A stretch of 42,688 nucleotides of DNA from an uncultured Lachnospiraceae bacterium (lineage in GTDB: Bacteria; Bacillota; Clostridia; Lachnospirales; Lachnospiraceae): contig CAJTSD010000030.1 of assembly GCA_910578795.1 (NCBI GenBank), positions 1 to 42,688 on the forward strand, given 5' to 3'. The position numbers and the translations under genes are program-made. Of this stretch, positions 29,000 to 36,967 are shown piece after piece; the stretch's first letter is position 1, and each line of letters opens with the position of its first letter. The notes beneath the pieces are model-generated. The model ran no database searches. It saw nothing but the letters and a program-made list of their open reading frames with translations, and was not told the origin of the DNA.

Positions 29000-30799
29000 A
29001 TGGTTATTAGAATGGCAAAAAATAAAAAAAGTTTAATTGGTTCTATTATGGGAATATGCGTGGCGGTATCCATAATTACAGCATTAGGGGTCGGCGGTAA
29101 CTCCGTTATATCAATCAGGGCACTTTCAACTTCCGCCTATAATAAATATGAAGAAGCGGTTGACAGTGGGTACAATACCGAAATTAAATCACAGGTGCAA
29201 AGTACAATTTCTATTTTGGAAAGTGAATATGCAAAAGTACAGACAGGTACAAAGACAGAGGAACAGGCAAAGGAGGACGCAAAAGAAATCATACGGGGGA
29301 TGCGCTACCGGGATGATGAGAGTGGATATTTTTGGATTGATGATACGGACTATATTCTAGTGATGCATCCGATTTTACCGGAACAGGAAGGAAACAACCG
29401 CTATACGTTGGAAGATCAAAATGGTGTTATGATTATTCAGGAAATCATGAAGGTCTGTCAAGGTGCAGACAAAAGCGGTTATAATCAATTTTATTTTACA
29501 AAGTCCGACGGTGTTACAGTCGCACCAAAAATTGCGTATTCTGAAATTTTTGAACCTTGGGGCTGGATTATTTCCACCGGTAACTATATTGATGAAATGG
29601 ACAATGCAAAACATGATATGAGTGCGGCGATTGATCAGGAATATCAGAATGCATTATTGCGGACGGATGTTGTGTTTATTGTAGCCATTTTATTATCCCT
29701 TGTCATTGCGTTTGTTTCCGGAAAGCGCATCGTGGCACCATTAAAAAAGATTCAGTGTTTTGCAGAGAAACTTTCGGAAGGGAATCTGACTACGGACGTA
29801 AATGTAAACAGCCGGAGTGAAATTGGTCAAATGGCAGCCTCTTTGCGGACTGCACAGGATAATATGCGTGCACTATTGCAGGGAATTACGGAAGTTTCCA
29901 ATGGAGTAAATGGTGCATTGGGAAGCTTTGATATGGCATTTAATAATATGAAAGAATCCATTTCGCAGGTATCAAGCGCGGTAGATGTCATTGCACAGAA
30001 CGTGACAAAGCAAGCTTCTTCTACAGACGAGGCAAACGATAATGTTATGGAAATGGCGGAGCAGATTAGCCAATCCGGGGCAGAGATTACGAATCTTGAT
30101 AAAAATGCGGGCGAAATGAACAGAATCAGTGAGCAGTCAATGGAGACTTTAAGACGACTGATTGAGGTTAATAACAGAACAAGAGAGAGTATTTCCATTA
30201 TGGCTGAACAGACAGAAAATACAAATAAATCCGTTGAACAGATCCATATTGCAGCAAACCTGATTAATGAAATATCAGATCAGACAAGCTTGCTTGCGTT
30301 AAATGCGAGTATAGAGGCAGCAAGAGCGGGAGAAGCAGGCAAAGGGTTCTCTGTTGTAGCGGATGAGATTGCTAAGCTGGCAAACCAGTCTGCTGATTCT
30401 GTAGAGGAGATCAGTAAAACAGTGGATGAGCTTCAAAACAATGCGGCAAAATCTGTTTCTGCAATGAAGGAAATTAACGAGGCGGTTGAACTGCAGGTAA
30501 CTTCTTTAACAGAAACACAGCATATCATGGACATGCTGCATCAGGAATTATCGAAATGCTTCTCATCCGTTCAGTCCATTGATACGATGACGCAGGAAAT
30601 AGAGAACCAAAGAACAAATGTTACGGAATCCCTTTCTGTTTTAAATAACCTGGCGCAGGATAATGCATCCGTTGCACAGGAAACATCAGCGATGTCGATA
30701 GAACTTGCAAAGGTGGTAGATGATTCGGGAATGGTTGTGGAAGAGCTTGAACGGAAAGTTGAAACGTTGATTGAGGATGTAAATAAGTTTACGATTTAA
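29000..30799 (+). CDS. Methyl-accepting chemotaxis protein with single-Cache sensor
   Basis: A 599-residue receptor: first transmembrane helix (about 13-38), extracellular sCache_2-type sensor (40-215; 'RYRDDESGYFWIDDTDYILV' and 'FEPWGWIISTGNYIDEM'), second helix (220-240), HAMP, then a signalling coiled coil with the hairpin tip 'ISDQTSLLALNASIEAARAG', which contacts CheA and CheW. GGAAAGGG at 28991-28998 is very near the ATG at 29000; the in-frame ATG at 29012 is an alternative start. sCache sensors often bind small organic acids. Its promoter may lie in the preceding MITE. Confidence 0.93.
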   Translation: MVIRMAKNKKSLIGSIMGICVAVSIITALGVGGNSVISIRALSTSAYNKYEEAVDSGYNTEIKSQVQSTISILESEYAKVQTGTKTEEQAKEDAKEIIRGMRYRDDESGYFWIDDTDYILVMHPILPEQEGNNRYTLEDQNGVMIIQEIMKVCQGADKSGYNQFYFTKSDGVTVAPKIAYSEIFEPWGWIISTGNYIDEMDNAKHDMSAAIDQEYQNALLRTDVVFIVAILLSLVIAFVSGKRIVAPLKKIQCFAEKLSEGNLTTDVNVNSRSEIGQMAASLRTAQDNMRALLQGITEVSNGVNGALGSFDMAFNNMKESISQVSSAVDVIAQNVTKQASSTDEANDNVMEMAEQISQSGAEITNLDKNAGEMNRISEQSMETLRRLIEVNNRTRESISIMAEQTENTNKSVEQIHIAANLINEISDQTSLLALNASIEAARAGEAGKGFSVVADEIAKLANQSADSVEEISKTVDELQNNAAKSVSAMKEINEAVELQVTSLTETQHIMDMLHQELSKCFSSVQSIDTMTQEIENQRTNVTESLSVLNNLAQDNASVAQETSAMSIELAKVVDDSGMVVEELERKVETLIEDVNKFTI

Positions 30800-30803
30800 G
30801 AGG

Positions 30804-30834
30804 GAATCATTGTTTCGAATGATGATGTTTTTTT
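30804..30834 (+). terminator. Intrinsic terminator after the chemoreceptor gene
   Basis: AATCATT and AATGAT(G) arms around GTTTCG, followed by TTTTTTT near 30828-30834. Short AT-rich stem. Confidence 0.6.
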
Positions 30835-30844
30835 GGTACTTGCC

Positions 30845-30873
30845 TTGCATTTTCACATTCCATATGTTATAGT
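30845..30873 (+). promoter_or_regulatory. Promoter of queT
   Basis: TTGCAT, 17-bp spacer, TATAGT. About 50 bp upstream of the riboswitch; a hairpin (CTGAAATGC...GCATTCAG) stands between. Confidence 0.7.
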
Positions 30874-30923
30874 AACAAAGGCTGAAATGCCTGTACGGAC
30901 AGTGCATTCAGACTACTAATACC

Positions 30924-30965
30924 GTGAGTTCGAGACCTTCCTCACGAAAAACAAAACTAAAGGAG
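30924..30965 (+). promoter_or_regulatory. preQ1-I-type riboswitch
   Basis: A 5-bp stem GTGAG/CTCAC closes a 12-base loop TTCGAGACCTTC, followed by an A-rich strand GAAAAACAAAACTAA and then AAGGAG. Loop CCTT can pair with AAGG, forming the H-type pseudoknot of preQ1-I aptamers and hiding the queT ribosome site (30961-30965). The next gene imports queuosine precursors, which fits. Expected effect: ligand turns translation off. Confidence 0.78.
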
Positions 30966-30975
30966 AAAATTGAAT

Positions 30976-31497
30976 ATGAAAAACAAAAACGTAACATTTA
31001 TCACACAGGCAGGTGTTATTGCAGCTCTGTACGTGGTACTGACACTGTTGGCTAACGCTTTGGGGCTTGCAAACTATGCCATTCAGGTGCGATTTTCGGA
31101 GGCTCTTACAATCCTTCCGTTTTTTACACCGGCGGCAATTCCGGGACTGTTCGTAGGATGCTTGCTCAGCAATATTATTACGGGTTGTGCTCCAATGGAC
31201 GTGGTGTTCGGTTCGTTAGCGACACTTGCAGGAGCAATTGGAACCTATCAGCTTAGAAAACACAGATGGCTGACACCGATACCTCCAATCGTGGCAAACA
31301 TTATTGTCGTACCACTCGTACTCGCATATGTTTACCAGTTTGAAGGAAGCCTTCTGTACTTTGCAGTAACAGTTGGTATTGGAGAAGTTATTTCCTGTGG
31401 TGTGCTCGGCATGGTTTTGCTGAATGTGCTGAATAAAAATGCGCATATCCTTTTTTACCAATTTGAGGGTGCAGGTGCAAAACGGCAGATAAAATAA
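30976..31497 (+). CDS. queT: QueT family queuosine-precursor transporter
   Basis: A 173-residue membrane protein with six hydrophobic segments. It has the QueT signature: 'AGVIAALYVVLTLLANALGL', 'IQVRFSEALTILPFFTPAAI', 'GLFVGCLLSNIITG', 'DVVFGSLATLAGAIGTY'. QueT is the substrate-binding S component of an ECF transporter for preQ0/preQ1 or queuine; the shared energising module is not in the window. AGGAG at 30961-30965 precedes ATG 30976 (a TTG at 30970 is the alternative). The preQ1-type leader supports the call. Confidence 0.93.
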   Translation: MKNKNVTFITQAGVIAALYVVLTLLANALGLANYAIQVRFSEALTILPFFTPAAIPGLFVGCLLSNIITGCAPMDVVFGSLATLAGAIGTYQLRKHRWLTPIPPIVANIIVVPLVLAYVYQFEGSLLYFAVTVGIGEVISCGVLGMVLLNVLNKNAHILFYQFEGAGAKRQIK

Positions 31498-31500
31498 ATA

Positions 31501-31530
31501 AAAAAGAGCAAACATTTGTTTGCTCTTTTT
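31501..31530. terminator. Bidirectional terminator between queT and a chemoreceptor gene
   Basis: AAAAAGAGCAAACA-TT-TGTTTGCTCTTTTT is a perfect 14-bp inverted repeat, with T-runs on both strands, just between two convergent genes. Confidence 0.93.
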
Positions 31531-31538
31531 CTTTATGA

Positions 31539-33197
31539 TTATATTGATCTCACATGGAACATATCCGTTAAGTTCTTTAGCATTTTTGTCTGCGAACTGA
31601 GTTCTTCACTGGTAGCAGCACTTTCCTGTGCAATTGCAGAGTTTGTCTGCACAACGCATGAAATTTGGCTGATTTGCTCCTGAATATCAGAAACAGCCTC
31701 TGCCTGCATACGCGAATCGTCTGCAATTTGTGTTGTTGTTTCCATGACCTGATTTGCTCCTGAAACAACAGATTCCAACTGTGACGCCATTTCGTTGGCA
31801 ATCATTGAACCGTGTTTTATCCTCTGAATAGAACTCTCAATCAAATCTGTTGTCGTCTTGGAAGCTTCAGCGCTTTTACCTGCCAGTGCACGTACTTCTT
31901 CTGCGACAACTGCAAAGCCCTTGCCCGCATCCCCTGCCCTGGCTGCTTCCACAGCAGCATTTAATGCAAGGATATTTGTTTGTGACGCAATGCTTTCAAT
32001 TGTTTTGATAATCTTGCTGATTTCGTTTGAACTGTCATTAATCTCCTGCATTGCATCTATCATTTCCTGCATTTTCTGATTACTTTCCATAATCTGTGTT
32101 CCGACCGTTTCCACCATTTGGCTCGCCTGCTGTGCGTTCTCCGCCGACTGTGAAATACGCTGAGAAATTTCGCGCACATTCATTTCCAATCCTTCAACCG
32201 TGCTTGCCTGCTCTACGGAACCTTGACTAAGTGATTGCGCACCAATAGACATTTGGTCCGCGCCATTGGAAACATAATCCGTACTCTCCATAATTTGAGA
32301 CATTGTGTCATTCAGTTTTTTCAAAATTTCATCCAACGATTCCTTAATAGAAACAAAATCGCCCACATAATTCTGTGCCGTTTCCACTGTCAGATTTCCG
32401 TCTGAAATTGCTTCTAATGTAACGGAAATTTCACCAATATATCCTTTCAGATTTTCCATCATATTTTGGAAAATACGCGTCAGATATCCAATTTCATCAT
32501 TGGAACGAATATTAATTTTTAACGTCTGTTCTGATTTAAGTCCTAAATCACCATGCTCCATCATCTGCGCCAAACCAGTAAGCTTTGCAAGCGGTTTGGA
32601 AACTGACCGATCGACAAAAATGGACATGATAATGATGCTGATAATAACGGCGATAATACCGAAAATACGCGCCACTTTCATTGTTTCATTAATCTGTTCA
32701 GTAGCCGTCTGAAGTGAAATTCCGGCAAAAATCAAGCCATTAATCTGACCGTTTTCATCTTTTGTTGGAACATAAGAACATATATGTTCAACACCAAGAA
32801 TTTCAGCGTTTCCAATATAGCTTTTCCCCTGCCTTAACACAATGTCAGCCAAGTTATCTGAAAGTTTTGTTCCAATAACCCGCTCACCGTTTTGCTGAAT
32901 GGTGGTATAAGTTCTTACATCCCCTTCAAAAATTGTAAACTCGCAACGCAGCAAAGCTTTTAATTCATCCAATGTTATATTTTTGTCCTCTGGTCCTACA
33001 TAGCCGTCTAACTCATATGCCAAAACATTCGTTGCATTGATACAACGATCCTGCAACAGGTTCATGGCAAGTTTATAAAACATGGAAAGACATAGGGCAA
33101 CCACCAAAATCATACTGGTGATTTGAAGACAAACCATCAAAGCGTTTATTCTGCGTCCTAAATGTTTTACTCTTTCGTTCTTCATCTTTATAAACAT
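31539..33197 (-). CDS. Methyl-accepting chemotaxis protein
   Basis: A 552-residue chemoreceptor: transmembrane helix 1 (about 20-43), extracellular sCache_3-like sensor (45-175; 'EFTIFEGDVRTYTTIQQNGE', 'EHICSYVPTKDENGQINGLI'), helix 2 (180-200), HAMP ('SVSKPLAKLTGLAQMMEHGD'), and a signalling domain with 'SQTNILALNAAVEAARAGDA' at the tip. It converges on queT across a shared terminator. AAGGGAG nearly touches the ATG at 33197; the in-frame ATG at 33185 may be used. Confidence 0.94.
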   Translation of the reverse strand: MFIKMKNERVKHLGRRINALMVCLQITSMILVVALCLSMFYKLAMNLLQDRCINATNVLAYELDGYVGPEDKNITLDELKALLRCEFTIFEGDVRTYTTIQQNGERVIGTKLSDNLADIVLRQGKSYIGNAEILGVEHICSYVPTKDENGQINGLIFAGISLQTATEQINETMKVARIFGIIAVIISIIIMSIFVDRSVSKPLAKLTGLAQMMEHGDLGLKSEQTLKINIRSNDEIGYLTRIFQNMMENLKGYIGEISVTLEAISDGNLTVETAQNYVGDFVSIKESLDEILKKLNDTMSQIMESTDYVSNGADQMSIGAQSLSQGSVEQASTVEGLEMNVREISQRISQSAENAQQASQMVETVGTQIMESNQKMQEMIDAMQEINDSSNEISKIIKTIESIASQTNILALNAAVEAARAGDAGKGFAVVAEEVRALAGKSAEASKTTTDLIESSIQRIKHGSMIANEMASQLESVVSGANQVMETTTQIADDSRMQAEAVSDIQEQISQISCVVQTNSAIAQESAATSEELSSQTKMLKNLTDMFHVRSI

Positions 33198-33590
33198 GCT
33201 CCCTTCTCAATTTCATCCATTCGTAATACCATTTAGAATAGACCCTAATGATATTATTTTATATAATATTTGGAAAAAAAGCAAGATGAAGTTTTATGTT
33301 GTGCTTCATGCCTTAGCTTAGTCATGCACATAATCATCTATGTTTATCTTATACCTTTATCTTAAGTGTTTCCCTAATATGGAACATGTCATTTTATTGC
33401 AATTGCTGTTTCTTATTATCATTCCTGTATTCCTATTTATATAATTGTATAATTCATATATCTAAAGTAAACTAATCCATAATCTAATTGCCTTACTAAG
33501 CCCCAATACTTAAATGATATGTATTCTTTCTTATTATTTTTTGCTTTAGTCAATCCTAGCTTAAACTTTATGGGTTATTAGTATATCACT
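33198..33590. other. AT-rich intergenic region
   Basis: About 390 bases with no gene on either strand. Near 33255-33275 a TATAAAATAATAT stretch on the minus strand could be the -10 region of the chemoreceptor promoter. The rest is unusually AT-rich compared with the neighbours and shows no repeats or RNA I recognise. Confidence 0.6.
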
Positions 33591-33845
33591 TTACTGTAAA
33601 TTCTGTGGCATATAGTCCCTAAAATCCCGTAAACTGGGGCGTTCCATGTCATTACCGCTCATTCTGTCAATGTACACCTTATTAACTCCTAGCGCCTTCA
33701 TCAGTTCTTCCTGTCTTGCCGTATTCTGACAAAAAAGTTGAAACATTTGAAACAAACTTACAGTTACCCTTATATAAGTCCAAATCCTCGCCGACTGTTG
33801 GACACCTTTAGCCCCTCTGTTCCCTCTTTTAAAACCCTCCGGCAT
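33591..33845 (-). pseudogene. Serine recombinase (resolvase) N-terminal remnant
   Basis: The frame holds 'YIRVTVSLFQMFQLFCQNTA' and 'RQEELMKALGVNKVYIDRMS' followed by 'GNDMERPSLRDF'. Intact resolvases read YxRVSxxxQNxxRQ, with catalytic Ser in RVS. Here the Ser position is replaced by Thr and extra residues interrupt the motif before QNTARQ, and the rest of the catalytic and DNA-binding domains is absent. It is a dead piece of a transposon or integrase module, beside a tRNA gene. Confidence 0.72.
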
Positions 33846-33890
33846 ACATTATCCTAAATTTTGTTGGAACGCACCCCTTTTTCGGGCACA

Positions 33891-33928
33891 AAAAAACACT
33901 GGACAATTCCCAAAAAGTCCAGTGTTTA
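33891..33928 (-). terminator. Terminator of the tRNA-Pro gene
   Basis: Minus strand: ACACTGGAC and GTCCAGTGT, 9-bp stem, then TTTTTTT, 17 bases after the tRNA 3' end. Confidence 0.88.
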
Positions 33929-33944
33929 AAAGGCTTTCAGCCAG

Positions 33945-34018
33945 TCGTTGCGACAAGATTCGAACTTGCGACCTCTGCGTCCCGAACGCAGCGCTCTACC
34001 AAACTGAGCCACGCAACG
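33945..34018 (-). tRNA. tRNA-Pro (CGG)
   Basis: A complete cloverleaf of 74 bases: acceptor CGTTGCG/CGCAACG with discriminator A, D-arm with GGCTCAGTTTGGTAGAGC, anticodon arm CTGCG-TTCGGGA-CGCAG (anticodon CGG), and T-arm with GTTCGAATC. The CCA end is not encoded (CTGG follows). A promoter and a terminator frame it as a single-gene unit. Confidence 0.97.
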
Positions 34019-34034
34019 ATACAATGCATTATCT

Positions 34035-34062
34035 ATTATAAAGCATTGCAGAAAAATTGCAA
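34035..34062 (-). promoter_or_regulatory. Promoter of tRNA-Pro
   Basis: Minus strand: TTGCAA (34057-34062), 16-bp spacer, TATAAT (34035-34040), 16 bp before the mature 5' end. Confidence 0.85.
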
Positions 34063-34162
34063 GTATTTTTTTGATTTTTTTAATAATTTTAATTAATTTT
34101 GCAATATCAAGTATAAATACCATACCTCATACAATTTCAATATCTATTTATAAAATTTAAAA

Positions 34163-35311
34163 TCACTCCGTCAACACTTTCACAATCTCAGGATAAAGAA
34201 ACTCCCCCGTTTCGCGGTTTAAAATGCGAAAATCGCCCCCATTATCCCACCATAAATAAGAAATGCCCGCCTCGTGGCAGTACTTTATAAAATCCCGCGT
34301 CCAGCATACTCTGTCTGGCAGATTTCCTTTATCCATACACCCAAACTCTGTAATTACAACAGGAATATTCTTCGATACAAAATACTTTTTCAGCAAAGAA
34401 AACTTTTTCTCCATTGCCTGCAATTCATTACGATTCGTATTTGTATTCCAGCTGTGGGACGCATTTGCGTCCAAACAAAATCCCGAAGGCTCATACAAAT
34501 GAACCGCCACAATCAGCCGCTCGTCGTTAGGAAGCTTTAACGCACGCAGTGCGTCTTCCTCCACACGGTGGCAATAGGGACAGACCATTAAAAACCGCTG
34601 CGTGTTCTTCCCGCCAACACCGCGCACTGTCGTAACAAACGTTTCATTAAGCACATTGACAAAAGCCTGCAATTCTGCTGTTCCGCCGGTCCATTCATAG
34701 GAGCTGTTTTTCAGACGCGGCTCATTTAAACCCTCAAAAACCAAGCGTTCATCATACGATTGAAACCGAACCGCAATCTGTTTCCACACATTGGCAAACC
34801 GTGCAGTAATCTCCGACTGTTTGTTCAAATCAAGATTAAGCCAATCCTCATGGTGCGTGTCTATAATCACGTAAAGCCCACTTGCAAGCGCCATATCCAC
34901 GACCTCCTGCACGCGATTAAGAAAATCCGTTTTAATCGTTCCGTCCGCCGCCATATGCTCGTCCCAAGAAACAGGAATACGAACCGTCTGAAATCCTGCA
35001 GCGTAAATTGCCGTAAACTGTTCCTTTGCAATCAATGGATTGCCCCAACTTTTTTCATACTCCGCAAGACTCATATTTAGATTGTATTGCAGCATATGTG
35101 CAACATCTAAGGAGTTTCCCAAATTCATTCCACAGCTTAATTTTTCGGCAAACTCAGCCGCCGTGAATGCTTCATAAGCGCTTTTTTCGGGTGTTTTCTG
35201 ATTCGGCAAACCAACGGAAGCGCTACCGACTGCGTTCTGCTCAGCCGCCTGTGAAACAAGCGGCGTAATCATAAAGAAACAAATTATCAGCGCTAAAAGT
35301 CTTTTTGTCAT
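34163..35311 (-). CDS. Secreted GH5 endoglucanase-type glycoside hydrolase
   Basis: A 382-residue protein: signal peptide (1-22, ending VSQA-A), short linker, then a GH5 barrel. Signatures are 'SCGMNLGNSLDV', 'VRIPVSWDEH', 'VIIDTHHEDW', the acid/base Glu197 in 'FEGLNEPR', 'VHLYEPSGFC' and the nucleophile Glu322 in 'VVITEFGC'. It should cut beta-1,4-glucans or related beta-glycans outside the cell. No dockerin, SLH or carbohydrate-binding module, so it is free or loosely bound. Start 35311 is chosen because GGAG lies six bases upstream. It is last in an operon with a chemoreceptor and solute-binding protein. Confidence 0.93.
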   Translation of the reverse strand: MTKRLLALIICFFMITPLVSQAAEQNAVGSASVGLPNQKTPEKSAYEAFTAAEFAEKLSCGMNLGNSLDVAHMLQYNLNMSLAEYEKSWGNPLIAKEQFTAIYAAGFQTVRIPVSWDEHMAADGTIKTDFLNRVQEVVDMALASGLYVIIDTHHEDWLNLDLNKQSEITARFANVWKQIAVRFQSYDERLVFEGLNEPRLKNSSYEWTGGTAELQAFVNVLNETFVTTVRGVGGKNTQRFLMVCPYCHRVEEDALRALKLPNDERLIVAVHLYEPSGFCLDANASHSWNTNTNRNELQAMEKKFSLLKKYFVSKNIPVVITEFGCMDKGNLPDRVCWTRDFIKYCHEAGISYLWWDNGGDFRILNRETGEFLYPEIVKVLTE

Positions 35312-35344
35312 TTTAAACTCCATTCTGCCGTATTTGGCGTTATA

Positions 35345-36931
35345 TTACAAGTTGGCAAATGTTATCGTTTCCTGTTCCAATTCGGATGCAACCTTATGAT
35401 TTACATCCATGCGGCTTGTGATTTCCGTCATATCCGTTACCAAATGCTGGGCGCTGTCTGCGACGCCGGAAATACCAGAAGCTCCGTCATCAATAGCTTT
35501 TGTAATGGTTCCTATGGATGCTACGATTTCCGTCATGGAAGATTTTAAACGGTCAGTGTTGGCATTAAACTCAGCCATAGCCTGCCGGATATAAGCGGCA
35601 TCGTCCTGATATTGCTGCCCGGAGGCAACAAAGGAAAGAAATTCTTTTAGGATCGAATCCTCAATATAATTTACAAGATTTTGGGCATTTTCGGAAAGGT
35701 TGTATACAGCCTGGGTTACGGTAGCATTTACTTTTTGAATACGGTTTGCAGTTTCGCTGCTGGAGGCGGAAAGTTGACGGATTTCTTCTGCTACTACGGC
35801 AAAGCCCTTTCCTGCTTCTCCGGCTCTTGCCGCCTCAACGGAGGCATTCAGGGCAATCAGGTTGGTTTGCGAAGCAATCCCTAAAATAGCATGAGTCAGG
35901 CTGTCTACCTGATCCACGCTGCGGCTTCCCTCGATGGCTTCATTTAGGACATCTAAAATGTCTTTTATTTTGGCGTTGGTATTATTCAGGCTTACCTGTG
36001 CGGATTGTCCCATTTCCTCAGCCCGTATGTTCATTTCATTGCAGTAGTCAGTAATTTTTCCGCATTCCTCTGCCATACTTTCTGCATCCTGCTGTACGTT
36101 TTTCGCATTTTGATTAATTAGGGAAGTATTGCTTGCCACTTCCTGAATTGTTGCAGACAGCTCCTCGGCAAGAGCGGATAAGTCCATAGCGCTTTCGCCA
36201 GAAGTGCGTGTTCTTGACAAAACCTCGTCAACCACGCCGCTGATACGTCCGGAACATCCCCGAAGTGTTTCCAAAATATTTTTTATCGGCTTAACGACAG
36301 ATCTTAGGATAAGGGAAACCGTAGTGAATACGAGTATAATACAGGTGAGAGCGGATGCACTGTTCGTAATCATAGAGCTAAGGTAAACGGAAGAAAGCTG
36401 CGCTCTTGCCTGCGTTGTCCGGCTGCTGATGGAATTGTCCAAAACAGCGATATTGTTTTCGACCGCAGTATTGAAGGATGCCACATCGCCGTTGGCAAAG
36501 GCATAGGCATCCTGCGTTTTTCCGGATGCACTGGCACATACAAGAAAAACGAGAGCGTGCTTTAATGAATCGTAGTCGGAAAGCAGGGCATTATAAGTTT
36601 CCCTGTCGTCATTGGTAATGTAGATTTCGTATTCCGTCAGCATACCATCCAGTTTTTTCTCTTCTTCTTTGATGTCGTTGACAAGGGTAATCATCGTATT
36701 ATAATCGGTAGCTACAATATGTGATAATGCCATTTTATGTATGTTCATAACGGACTGGTGGATTTTCGCCAAATGGGTTTTTCCTTCCATATAATTGTCC
36801 GCAATGTTGGCGGCATTGTCATTAACGTTTTTGATATTGGAAACTGCAAGGATATTTGATATAAGCGCTACAATTCCAAGCAGGGCAATGGGTAATATTA
36901 ATCGATATTTGATGTTCCATTTTTTCTTCAT
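35345..36931 (-). CDS. Methyl-accepting chemotaxis protein with four-helix-bundle sensor
   Basis: A 528-residue receptor: transmembrane helix (about 9-30), all-helical 4HB_MCP sensor (32-185; 'GKTHLAKIHQSVMNIHKMAL' and 'MLTEYEIYITNDDRETYNAL'), second helix (~190-210), a short membrane-proximal region, and the signalling tip 'SQTNLIALNASVEAARAGEA'. GGAGG plus ATG 36931 give the start. It sits 36 bp after the solute-binding protein gene and 33 bp before the GH5 gene. 4HB sensors often take their signal from a bound periplasmic protein, as in Tar-MalE; here the lipoprotein would be that partner (inference). Confidence 0.93.
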   Translation of the reverse strand: MKKKWNIKYRLILPIALLGIVALISNILAVSNIKNVNDNAANIADNYMEGKTHLAKIHQSVMNIHKMALSHIVATDYNTMITLVNDIKEEEKKLDGMLTEYEIYITNDDRETYNALLSDYDSLKHALVFLVCASASGKTQDAYAFANGDVASFNTAVENNIAVLDNSISSRTTQARAQLSSVYLSSMITNSASALTCIILVFTTVSLILRSVVKPIKNILETLRGCSGRISGVVDEVLSRTRTSGESAMDLSALAEELSATIQEVASNTSLINQNAKNVQQDAESMAEECGKITDYCNEMNIRAEEMGQSAQVSLNNTNAKIKDILDVLNEAIEGSRSVDQVDSLTHAILGIASQTNLIALNASVEAARAGEAGKGFAVVAEEIRQLSASSSETANRIQKVNATVTQAVYNLSENAQNLVNYIEDSILKEFLSFVASGQQYQDDAAYIRQAMAEFNANTDRLKSSMTEIVASIGTITKAIDDGASGISGVADSAQHLVTDMTEITSRMDVNHKVASELEQETITFANL

Positions 36932-36967
36932 AATCCCTATATCCTCCAAACAAAACAAATGTATTCT

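Noticed and set aside
33945..34018. Integration (att) duplication of the tRNA-Pro 3' end
   Set aside because: I found no second copy of the tRNA 3' half anywhere in the window.
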